Source: Kribbella soli (GTDB lineage: Bacteria > Actinomycetota > Actinomycetes > Propionibacteriales > Kribbellaceae). Taken from it: a stretch of 64,000 nucleotides of DNA. The first letter of the stretch is position 1, and every line of letters begins with the position of its first letter. This document shows positions 10,012-17,302 of the stretch, one piece after another. Location: contig NZ_SJJZ01000002.1 of assembly GCF_004331345.1 (NCBI RefSeq), forward strand, positions 62,001 through 126,000. The letters are read 5' to 3'. The translations under genes and the position numbers were made by a program. Under the pieces are notes generated by a model that was given only the letters and a program-made list of their open reading frames with translations, had not been told where the DNA came from and made no database searches.

Positions 10012-10035
10012 CCTGCCGGTGGGCTACCACCCCAG

Positions 10036-10087
10036 GCGCTAAGAACGCGTCAAGATGCAGGTGCCGGGCGTCAAGACGGCGTCAAGA
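10036..10087 (+). promoter_or_regulatory. Four phased direct repeats, probable KdpE-like regulator binding array
   Basis: GCGTCAAGA occurs exactly at 10047-10055, 10068-10076 and 10079-10087, and a related GCGCTAAGA at 10036-10044. The steps are 11, 21 and 11 bp, so the copies fall on about the same helical face, as for OmpR-family activators. The array ends 39 bp before the GTG chosen for the importer; it overlaps an upstream in-frame ATG (10055), which argues against that start. An OmpR-family regulator is encoded at 13557. Confidence 0.55.
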
Positions 10088-10126
10088 CCGGGCGCCGACC
10101 TGATCGGGCGACGGTTGGCTGGTCGC

Positions 10127-12100
10127 GTGAAGGTCATGGAGCTGCCGAAGCGATTCCTGGTCGGGCGACCGCTGCGTAGTGAGCGGCTGGGCGACACGTT
10201 GCTGCCCAAGACGCTCGCACTGCCGGTGTTCTGCAGTGACCCGCTCTCCTCGAACGCCTACGCGACCGAGGAAATCCTGCTGATGCTCAGCCTCGGCGGA
10301 TTGACGCTGCTGCACCTGACTCCGTGGATCGCCGCCGTAGTCGTGGCGTTGCTGATCGTGGTCGTCGCGTCGTACCGCCAGACCTGTTATGCCTACCCGA
10401 ACGGCGGGGGCGCGTATGCGGTGAGCCGGGCGAATCTCGGGCGGAACGCGTCGCTGGTGGCCGCCAGTGCACTCCTGGTCGACTATGTGCTCACAGTCGC
10501 GGTTTCGGTGGCGGCGGGTGTTCAGAACATCGTGTCGGCGGTTCCGGTGCTCGGTCCGCATGCGGTGCTGGTGTCGATCGTGATGATCGCCCTGCTCGCG
10601 GTGGTGAACCTGCGTGGTGTGAAGGAATCGGGTACGGCGTTCGCGATCCCGACGTACGGCTTCATCGCGGTGGTGCTGACGATGATCGTTGTCGGGCTGG
10701 TGAAGATCCTCACCGGTGACGCGCCGCGCGCGGAGTCGGCGCCGTACGGGATCACCCAGGCGTCGCACGCGACCGGCCTGGTCGCGGTCCTGATCGGAAT
10801 GCGTGCCTTCGCGTCCGGGTGTACGGCGCTGACGGGGGTCGAGGCCGTGAGCAACGGTGTCCCGAACTTCCGGCCGCCGAAGAGCAAGAACGCGGCCGGC
10901 ACGCTGGCGATCATGGGGTCGATCACGGTCGCGATGTTCGCCGGTATCACCGCGCTGGCGATCGTCTCGCACGTCCATGTCGCCGATGATCCGGCCCGGC
11001 TCACCGGTACGCCGGAAGGGTACGAGCAGCGCACGGTGATCGCGCAGGTCGCGGGCTCGGTCTTCGGCGGGTACCACTCGATCGGGTTCTTCGCGGTGCA
11101 GGCGTTCACCGCGGCGATCCTCATCCTGGCCGCGAACACGGCGTTCAACGGCTTCCCGATCCTGGCGTCGCTGCTCGGGCACGACGGGTTCCTGCCGCGG
11201 CAGTTCTCCCGGCGTGGCGACCGGCTGGTCTTCAGCAACGGCATCGTCATCCTGTCTGCGCTCGCGGGTCTGCTGATCTGGGTGTTCGATGCGAGTACGA
11301 CGAGGCTGATCCAGCTCTACATCATCGGGGTGTTCGTCTCGTTCACGCTCAGCCAGGCCGGCATGGTCGTGCACTGGACCCGCTTGCTGCACGGGGATGT
11401 GCTGTCGCCGGTCCGCGCGCACCTGTCGCGGTCGCGGGCGATCAACGCGCTCGGTGCCGTCTTCACCGCGGTGGTGCTGGTCGTCGTCCTGATCACGAAG
11501 TTCACGCACGGCGCCTGGATCGTCGTACTGGCGATGCCGGGCCTGTTCCTGTTGATGAAGGGGATCCGGCGGCATTACGACAAGGTGGAGGTCGAGCTCC
11601 GCCCGAGGCCTGGCGGTACCACGCTGCCACCGCGGGTGTTCGCGATCGTGCTGGTGTCGAAACTGCATACACCGACCCTGCGGGCGTTGGCCTACGCCCG
11701 GGCGACGCGCCCGACGACGCTGACGGCGGTGACAGTCAGTACCGACATCGACGCGTCTGATGCGTTGCTGCAGGAGTGGAGTGAGCGGGACATCCCGGTT
11801 CCGCTGAAGGTGCTGCATTCGCCGTACCGCGATGTGACCGGGCCGGTCCTGGACTATGTGAAAAATATTCGCCGGACGAGTCCTCGTGATCTGGTGGCGG
11901 TGTTCATTCCCGAGTACGTCGTGGGGCACTGGTGGGAGGCGCTGCTGCACAACCAGAGCGCGCTGCGGCTGAAGGCCAGGCTGCTGTTCCAGCCGGGGGT
12001 GATGGTCATCAACGTCCCGTGGCAACTGGGGTCGGCAGAGGTGCTCGAGTCGCGGCGCGTGGACACGGAGGCGGAGCACGCCCCGGCCGAGCGTGTCTGA
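10127..12100 (+). CDS. kimA: KimA-like potassium importer (APC superfamily)
   Basis: A roughly 657-residue APC-fold transporter with about 12 membrane helices and a soluble C-terminal domain of about 150 residues. It matches the remembered Bacillus KimA/YdaO pattern along its length: KRFLVGRPLRS at the N-terminus, YAYPNGGGAYAVSRANLG, LLVDYVLTVAVSVAAG, GVEAVSNGVPNF, GDRLVFSNGIVIL and VGVFVSFTLSQAGM. KimA imports K+ with protons. The GTG at 10127 (or ATG at 10136) is preferred since the upstream frame runs through the operator repeats; no strong ribosome-binding site is visible. KdpD/KdpE-like genes follow. A ydaO-type leader is not apparent in the short upstream region. Confidence 0.78.
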   Translation: MKVMELPKRFLVGRPLRSERLGDTLLPKTLALPVFCSDPLSSNAYATEEILLMLSLGGLTLLHLTPWIAAVVVALLIVVVASYRQTCYAYPNGGGAYAVSRANLGRNASLVAASALLVDYVLTVAVSVAAGVQNIVSAVPVLGPHAVLVSIVMIALLAVVNLRGVKESGTAFAIPTYGFIAVVLTMIVVGLVKILTGDAPRAESAPYGITQASHATGLVAVLIGMRAFASGCTALTGVEAVSNGVPNFRPPKSKNAAGTLAIMGSITVAMFAGITALAIVSHVHVADDPARLTGTPEGYEQRTVIAQVAGSVFGGYHSIGFFAVQAFTAAILILAANTAFNGFPILASLLGHDGFLPRQFSRRGDRLVFSNGIVILSALAGLLIWVFDASTTRLIQLYIIGVFVSFTLSQAGMVVHWTRLLHGDVLSPVRAHLSRSRAINALGAVFTAVVLVVVLITKFTHGAWIVVLAMPGLFLLMKGIRRHYDKVEVELRPRPGGTTLPPRVFAIVLVSKLHTPTLRALAYARATRPTTLTAVTVSTDIDASDALLQEWSERDIPVPLKVLHSPYRDVTGPVLDYVKNIRRTSPRDLVAVFIPEYVVGHWWEALLHNQSALRLKARLLFQPGVMVINVPWQLGSAEVLESRRVDTEAEHAPAERV

Positions 12101-12156
12101 GCCTGCGTCGTGCCCGTCCGGCGCTGTCTCGGGCCGTGCTGTGCCAGAGTTGAGCC

Positions 12157-13560
12157 GTGGTGGAGAAGGACGAGCCTGCACGGCGGGTGACGCGACCCTC
12201 GGGTCTCAAGAGACGCGTTTGGGCAGGACTCGGCCTGGTTGTGGCCGGCCTGCCGGCCCTGACGGTTGCGCTCGTCCCGATCCGCGACAGCCTTGCACTC
12301 GAGAGCGTCCTGCTGCTGTACCTGCTCGCTGTGGTGTTGATCGCGGTGACCGGCGGTCTCCTGCCAGGTGTGACCGCGGCGTTCGCGGCGGTGTTGCTGG
12401 CGAACTTCTTCTTCACCACGCCGTACCACACCTTGGTGGTAGACCAGCGCGACAGCATCATCGCATTGTTCGTGTTCGTATTGGTCGCGGTGACTGTGAG
12501 CGTGACGGTCGAGGTGGCCACGCGGTCCCGCATCGCGGCCGTGCGGAGCCGGAGCGAGGCGGAGGTGCTGTCCCGGTTGACGACCGAACCGGTGTCGGAC
12601 GCTTCGCTGATGGCGGTGCTGGAGGAGGTGCGGGAATCGTTCGGGATGGAGTCCGTCGCGTTGATGGAGCGCCACGGCGACATCGATCGCGTGGCGGCGT
12701 ACGCCGGGCGGCCCTTGCACGGCAACCCGGTCATCTCGGTCCCGGCCCGCGACGGCCTGCGCCTGGTTGCCGAAGGCCCTGAGTTGTTCGCGGAGGACCG
12801 GAAGCTGCTGACCCGGCTGGCCGCCGCGGCGGCACGGGCGTGGGAAGGCCAGCAGCTCGCCGGTGAAGCAGCCCAGGCGCGGCAGCTCGCCGAGATCGAC
12901 CGGCTCCGCGCGGCACTGCTCGCCGCCGTCGGCCACGACCTGAGGACGCCGCTGGCCGGGATCAAAGCGGCTGTGTCCAGCCTGCGCCAGCAGGACGTGA
13001 CCTGGAGCCCGGCTGAGCACGACGAGTTGCTGGAGACCATCGAGGAGTCCGCTGATCGTCTCGACGACCTGATCGCGAACCTGCTGGCCATGAGCCGGTT
13101 GCAGGCAGGGGCGCTGTCGGTCGACGTCCGGCCGGTCGTGCTGCAGGAGGTCGTGGCCAAGTCCTTGGTCGGTGTTCCGGTGGATGCCGTCGTTCTCGAC
13201 GTACCGGACGATCTTCCGCTGGTCCTCGCCGATCCGGGGCTGCTGGAGCGCGTGATCGCCAATCTTGTCGACAATGCCCGCCGTTTCTCACCGAGCGGTG
13301 TGCCGGTTCGGGTCATGGCCTGGGCGGACGATTCCGCGCATCTCAGCGTGGCCGACTCCGGACCGGGGGTTCCGGCGGCGGACCGGGAGCGGATGTTCAC
13401 GCCGTTCCAGCGACTCGGCGATCAGCGCTCCGACACCGGCGCCGGTCTCGGCCTGGCCATCGCCCGCGGCTTCAGCGAAGCGATCGGGGGCTCGCTCAAC
13501 CCGTCGTCGACCCCTGGCGGAGGCCTCACAATGACCGTTCAGCTGCCGTTGATGCCATGA
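12157..13560 (+). CDS. KdpD-like sensor histidine kinase, short form
   Basis: A 467-residue membrane kinase starting at GTG 12157. Residues about 20-125 hold the DUF4118 membrane helices (LLANFFFTTPYHTL), followed by a GAF-like region, then the kinase core: H-box VGHDLRTPLAGIK (His near 255), N-box NLVDNARRFSP, G1 VADSGPGVP and G2 GAGLGLAIARGF. The N-terminal KdpD/UspA domain of the classical 890-residue KdpD is absent. The stop overlaps the response-regulator start (ATGA). No kdpFABC genes occur nearby; the only potassium transporter in sight is the KimA-like gene 56 bp upstream, so that is the likely target. The signal (turgor, K+ or other) is unknown. Confidence 0.88.
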   Translation: MVEKDEPARRVTRPSGLKRRVWAGLGLVVAGLPALTVALVPIRDSLALESVLLLYLLAVVLIAVTGGLLPGVTAAFAAVLLANFFFTTPYHTLVVDQRDSIIALFVFVLVAVTVSVTVEVATRSRIAAVRSRSEAEVLSRLTTEPVSDASLMAVLEEVRESFGMESVALMERHGDIDRVAAYAGRPLHGNPVISVPARDGLRLVAEGPELFAEDRKLLTRLAAAAARAWEGQQLAGEAAQARQLAEIDRLRAALLAAVGHDLRTPLAGIKAAVSSLRQQDVTWSPAEHDELLETIEESADRLDDLIANLLAMSRLQAGALSVDVRPVVLQEVVAKSLVGVPVDAVVLDVPDDLPLVLADPGLLERVIANLVDNARRFSPSGVPVRVMAWADDSAHLSVADSGPGVPAADRERMFTPFQRLGDQRSDTGAGLGLAIARGFSEAIGGSLNPSSTPGGGLTMTVQLPLMP

Positions 13561-14234
13561 GCAAGGTTCTGATCGTCGACGACGACCGGCAGCTGCTGCG
13601 GGCACTGGCCATCAATCTGCGCGCTCGCCAGTACGAGGTCGAGACCGCGGCTGACGGCACCTCGGCGCTCGACGCCGCGAGCCGGCGGCCACCGGACCTC
13701 GTGATCCTCGACCTCGGCCTGCCCGACATGAACGGCGTCGAAGTCGTCTACGGACTCCGCGGCTGGTGCACGGCACCGATCATCATCTTGTCCGCCCGCG
13801 AAGGCCAGGCCGACAAGGTCGAGGCGCTCGACGCCGGGGCGGACGACTACGTCACGAAGCCGTTCGGCATGGACGAGTTCCTGGCCAGGGTCCGTGCCGC
13901 ACTCCGCCGTACGACGCCCACGACCAGCGGGACCGCGACCGTTCAGACCGACGCCTTCACCATCGACCTCGCCGCGAAACAGGTCACCACCGCCGACGGA
14001 CCGGTGCGACTGACACCCACCGAGTGGAACCTGCTGGAAGTCCTCGTCCGCAACACCGGCAAGTTGGTCAGCCAGAAGCAGTTGCTCCAGGAAGTCTGGG
14101 GACCGACGTACGAGGCCGAGACCAACTACCTCCGCGTCTACATGGCGCAACTTCGCCGCAAGCTCGAACCCGACCCCTCGCGCCCCAATCACCTCATCAC
14201 CGAACCGGGCATCGGCTACCGCTTCCAGCCCTAG
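13557..14234 (+). CDS. KdpE-like OmpR-family response regulator
   Basis: A 225-residue regulator with a receiver domain (acidic pocket D8-D10, phosphorylated Asp52 in LVILDLGLPDMNG, switch Lys in YVTKPFGMDE) and a C-terminal winged helix (LTPTEWNLLEVLVRN; ETNYLRVYMAQLRRKLE; EPGIGYRF). The sequence style, especially the YLRVYMAQLRRKLE recognition region, is that of KdpE. It overlaps the kinase gene by 4 nt and forms its cognate pair. The phased GCGTCAAGA repeats before the potassium importer at 10127 are the obvious candidate binding site; that link is inference. Confidence 0.9.
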   Translation: MSKVLIVDDDRQLLRALAINLRARQYEVETAADGTSALDAASRRPPDLVILDLGLPDMNGVEVVYGLRGWCTAPIIILSAREGQADKVEALDAGADDYVTKPFGMDEFLARVRAALRRTTPTTSGTATVQTDAFTIDLAAKQVTTADGPVRLTPTEWNLLEVLVRNTGKLVSQKQLLQEVWGPTYEAETNYLRVYMAQLRRKLEPDPSRPNHLITEPGIGYRFQP

Positions 14235-14265
14235 CGCGGCGGTTGCGCTGGCTAAGCTGGCTGTT

Positions 14266-14904
14266 GTGACTGGGGACTTCGAAGGCTGGCCGCGGGGTGC
14301 TTTCGATGTGTTGTTGCGGCTTGAGGGGGAGCCTTCGGCTGGAGTCAGGCGGGAGTGTAGGCGGGATCGGGAGGAGCTGGTTCGGCGGCCGATGATCGAC
14401 CTGCTGAACGTGGCGGCGGATGCGGATTCGGCGTACGAGGACTTTTCGGTCTGGGGGTACGGCGATGTGTTGGTGAGGGCCTGGCAGCGGCAGAGTGCGA
14501 TTGTGCGGCTGGCTCGGAACGTTGAGCTTGGGGTTCGGTTCGATCTGGATGGGTTAGAGGTCGGCTTGGCGTGGTGGTACGCGCCGTCCGCACAAATCGA
14601 GCGTTATCGCGCTGCGGTGGCGGATGCTGGGTCTGGGCCGCGGTTGGCCGCCATTCTGCGGAAGCTTGAGCGGGAGGGTTTCGAGATCTCGGGCGACCTG
14701 CTGAAGCGGCCGCTGCGGGGCTATCCCGTTGACCATCCGCGAGCGGAACTGTTGCGGCACAAGTCGGTGATCGCAACCCGGCCGCTCGGCTGTGAGGAAT
14801 GGATTCACACCTCCGCCGCGGCGGACCAGGTGCTCGCCGCGTTCTACCAGTTACGTCCGCTGGCACGCTGGCTGGTCAAGAACGTGTCGCAGGCGAGGCC
14901 ATGA
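14266..14904 (+). CDS. DUF2461 family protein
   Basis: A 212-residue soluble protein of the DUF2461 (TIGR02453) family. The opening FEGWPRGAFDVLLRLEGE corresponds to the conserved F-x-x-FP-x-x-F-x-FL-x-x-L start, and KSVIATRPLGCEEWIHTSAA matches the C-terminal K-x-L family signature in a modified form. Its biochemical function is not established. GTG at 14266 is the first start in frame. The last codons overlap the ATG of a truncated phosphotransferase gene at 14901. Codon use is a little less GC-biased at third positions (runs of tt-ending codons) than in the two-component genes upstream. Confidence 0.65.
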   Translation: MTGDFEGWPRGAFDVLLRLEGEPSAGVRRECRRDREELVRRPMIDLLNVAADADSAYEDFSVWGYGDVLVRAWQRQSAIVRLARNVELGVRFDLDGLEVGLAWWYAPSAQIERYRAAVADAGSGPRLAAILRKLEREGFEISGDLLKRPLRGYPVDHPRAELLRHKSVIATRPLGCEEWIHTSAAADQVLAAFYQLRPLARWLVKNVSQARP

Positions 14905-15077
14905 CGTCGCACAGGGTTGAGTTTCGGTTGTCGGAGAATCCGTGGGCGCCGACTGCGGTCATCGAGGAGGTGAACGCGCGCACGGGTAGCGGGCTGGTGC
15001 TGACCGGGCTGCCTGACCAGGTGGGCGGTTCGAGCAGCGCGGCGTTTCTCGAGTGGGCCGATGGGCGTGAGTCCGCG
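14901..15077 (+). repeat. Direct duplication, copy A (partner 16389-16562)
   Basis: By eye, about 93% identical over 174 aligned bases to 16389-16562, with a 3-base insertion after the start codon. Most differences sit in third codon positions or in two short patches. Both copies end precisely at GTCCGCG. The two copies flank the intact phosphotransferase gene at 15248-16228. Confidence 0.85.
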
Positions 15078-15251
15078 GGACCAACTGCAGGAGTGGTTGC
15101 CGAAGGCAAGCGCCCGCCGGATGACGGTCGGGGCGGCAGCGCCGCATGCATTAGGCTGCGACATCGAGCGCGCCCCGCGATCGCCGTGCTCAGTCGCAAC
15201 CCGCCCACCGGAGGGACTCGAGGATCCCGCGGACCACGAGGAGGTCCATGA
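14901..15251 (+). pseudogene. Truncated phosphotransferase gene, 5' fragment fused to unrelated frame
   Basis: The first 59 codons (MTSHRVEFRLSENPWAP onward to WADGRESA) are almost identical to the N-terminus of the phosphotransferase at 16389-17282; beyond base 15077 the similarity stops and the frame continues for about 57 codons without a kinase-like sequence, ending inside the start of the next gene. The catalytic HxDxxxxN region is absent, so this cannot be a working kinase. It overlaps the DUF2461 stop by 4 nt (ATGA). I interpret it as the broken copy of a partial duplication. The 3' part contains the likely promoter and the GAGGAGG ribosome-binding site (15238-15244) of the gene at 15248. 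Confidence 0.75.
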
Positions 15252-16228
15252 CAACGAACGTGATCAATGAAAGCCCGTTCGCTGACGATGTGCGCGCCGT
15301 GGCTGCGCACTACGGTGTGACGGTGAAGGACGTGGTGCCGGCTCCCACTCAGGGCCAGGTGAACCTGACGGTCTTCCTCGGCAGTGAGCTGGTCCTGCGC
15401 ATCCCTCGCACCACCAGAGCAGCGGAGTCGCTCTCGAAGGAGGCTGAGGTCATTCCGCTGGTCCAGGACGCGGGCGTGCCGACTCCTGAACTCGTCAGCT
15501 ACGACTCGACCCTGCGGGTCGGGAGTGTGCCATACATGGTCCTGCAGCGAGTGCATGGCGCGACCCTGGCGGATCAGGCGCCCGATCCGAGCGGGCGACG
15601 GCGCGTGCTCGGATCCCTCGGCGAAATCCTGGTGACACTCCACCAGGTCCGGCTCAGCAGTGTCGGGCCCGTCAGTGCGATCCCGGCGCCCTTCACGTTC
15701 TCACCACCCGCGTTGCTCCGCCGGCTCACGGAGGCGGGCGAGATCGGCAGTGCCCAGCACGACTGGCTGCTCGAGCGATTCGCCCTCCTGCATCCCGAAG
15801 GTCCGTCGCAGGCGGATCCGGCGCTGCTCCACCGCGACGTGATCCCGTCCAACGTGATGGTCAACCGCGAAGGGCGGGTCACGGCGCTGCTGGACTGGGG
15901 CTGTGCCGAATGGGGTTCTCCGGCTCGTGATCTCGTCGGCCTGCCGATCCGGGCACTGCCCGACCTGCTGTCCGGGTACCGAACAGCGCTCGGGGTCGCT
16001 CCCTCGGGGGACGACCAAGACGGTGACCTGGCTCTCGAGCGCGACGCGCTTTGGTACCACCTCTACCTGGCGTTGGCACGACTCCTCAAGGAGCCGTCCA
16101 CGTCGGAGGATCGAAACTGGGCGGCGCCGCGCAGTGCGACACTCCTCGACATCCTCGCGTTCACGTCCGGCGCGGCGACGGAACCCTGGCCCGTGCTCCT
16201 CCGTCGAATCTCGCCGAGCTCGGTATGA
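15248..16228 (+). CDS. Aminoglycoside/choline-kinase-like phosphotransferase (APH family)
   Basis: A 326-residue small-molecule kinase fold protein. Visible motifs: nucleotide-binding strand region LGSELVLRIPRT, the catalytic loop LLHRDVIPSNVMV (HxDxxxxN: catalytic Asp and metal-binding Asn) and the DFG-equivalent LLDWGCAEWGSP. Family members phosphorylate aminoglycosides, homoserine, choline or macrolides; nothing here fixes the substrate. A strong GAGGAGG precedes the ATG. It lies between the two copies of a 174-bp duplication belonging to a different phosphotransferase family member. Confidence 0.8.
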   Translation: MTTNVINESPFADDVRAVAAHYGVTVKDVVPAPTQGQVNLTVFLGSELVLRIPRTTRAAESLSKEAEVIPLVQDAGVPTPELVSYDSTLRVGSVPYMVLQRVHGATLADQAPDPSGRRRVLGSLGEILVTLHQVRLSSVGPVSAIPAPFTFSPPALLRRLTEAGEIGSAQHDWLLERFALLHPEGPSQADPALLHRDVIPSNVMVNREGRVTALLDWGCAEWGSPARDLVGLPIRALPDLLSGYRTALGVAPSGDDQDGDLALERDALWYHLYLALARLLKEPSTSEDRNWAAPRSATLLDILAFTSGAATEPWPVLLRRISPSSV

Positions 16229-16388
16229 CGTGACCACTTGAGGTACGGGCAGACCGCCCCGCGTCCTCCTGACCTCGCGCTGAGGCCAGCATCTTCCGAA
16301 GGGGTCAGTTTCGCCTGCCGTCGACTGGCGGCATGTCAAGATGAGAGAGGCCCTCCTTCAGGTCCCTCCGGACAGGAAGGGCGTGGAG

Positions 16389-16562
16389 ATGTCGCACAGG
16401 GTTGAGTTTCGGTTTTCGGAGAATCCGTGGGCGCCGACTGCGGTCATCGAAGAGGTGAATGCGCGCACGGGCAGTGGGCTGGTGCTGACCGGGCTTGCCG
16501 ATCAGGTGGGCGGTTCGAGCAGCGCGGCGTTCGTTGAGTGGGCCGATGGGCGTGAGTCCGCG
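16389..16562 (+). repeat. Direct duplication, copy B (partner 14901-15077)
   Basis: The intact-gene copy of the duplication. Copy-to-copy distance is about 1.49 kb, and recombination between copies would delete the phosphotransferase gene at 15248. Confidence 0.85.
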
Positions 16563-17282
16563 ATCACGCGCACTCGTACGCCGTTGGCGGTGATGCGGCA
16601 GACGGCGGGTGTGCTGAACGACCTTCGGCGGCAGGGACTGCCCGTTCCAGCGCATCAGCTCGTGCTGGAGCTTTCTGATGGGTACGTCGCTGTTGTGCAG
16701 GAGAGGTTGCCCGGCCGTCATGTGGACTCGCTCAACTCGACCACGGCGGCCGCGTTCGTCGCGATGAACGAGCGTTTCGCCGGGGTACTACGTGACCATC
16801 CACAGGTCCCGCGGCCGAGAGCCTTTCCCGACGTGACCTTGGGGTACGGCGCGTTCGAGCACACGGTCGGCCATCTTGGTGAGCGTGGTCGGCGGCTGCT
16901 GGGGCGACTGCTTGAAGTTGACGGTGGGCGTCCGTTTCGCATGCAGGGCGATGATCTCGTGCACACCGACTACACGCCGGGCAACGTGCTGTTCGATGAC
17001 GCCGGCAATGTCAGCGGTGTCGTTGACTGGAATGCCGGCGCTGTCCGAGGCGATCGGCACTACGCGCTCCTCGGGCTGCACTGGGGCAGCATCGGCCGGA
17101 GGACAGTCGGAGCCGAGGAGGTGAAGCAGGTCGAGGAGAAGCTGGCCCAGCTCAGCCCGGCGACCAGACGCAGCTACGAGGCGCACTGGATGGTCGATCA
17201 GGTGCACGAGTCCATCCTGAAAGGCTTCCAGCCCGAACGCATCGAGGCCGACCTGGCACGCGCTGAGAAGACACTGGGTTGA
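16389..17282 (+). CDS. Phosphotransferase family protein (APH fold)
   Basis: A 297-residue kinase-like protein. The catalytic loop is LVHTDYTPGNVLF (HxDxxxxN) followed by VSGVVDWNAG, the DxD/DFG equivalent. The N-lobe is less canonical, with SENPWAPTAVIEEVNARTGSG leading into the nucleotide-binding part. ATG 16389 follows GGAAGGGCGTGGAG; an upstream in-frame ATG at 16341 is less well placed. Its first 58 codons are duplicated in the broken gene at 14901. Substrate unknown. It faces the large patatin gene with only 20 bp between stops. Confidence 0.75.
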   Translation: MSHRVEFRFSENPWAPTAVIEEVNARTGSGLVLTGLADQVGGSSSAAFVEWADGRESAITRTRTPLAVMRQTAGVLNDLRRQGLPVPAHQLVLELSDGYVAVVQERLPGRHVDSLNSTTAAAFVAMNERFAGVLRDHPQVPRPRAFPDVTLGYGAFEHTVGHLGERGRRLLGRLLEVDGGRPFRMQGDDLVHTDYTPGNVLFDDAGNVSGVVDWNAGAVRGDRHYALLGLHWGSIGRRTVGAEEVKQVEEKLAQLSPATRRSYEAHWMVDQVHESILKGFQPERIEADLARAEKTLG

Positions 17283-17302
17283 GACTTGGGGCATCGTTCG
17301 GG

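Noticed and set aside
10012..10126. ydaO/c-di-AMP riboswitch before the KimA-like gene
   Set aside because: The gap is too short for that RNA and lacks its conserved segments; phased repeats explain it better.
10082..12181. 699-codon minus-strand frame opposite the KimA-like gene
   Set aside because: No recognisable domain, extreme Arg/His/Asp content; shadow of the transporter gene.
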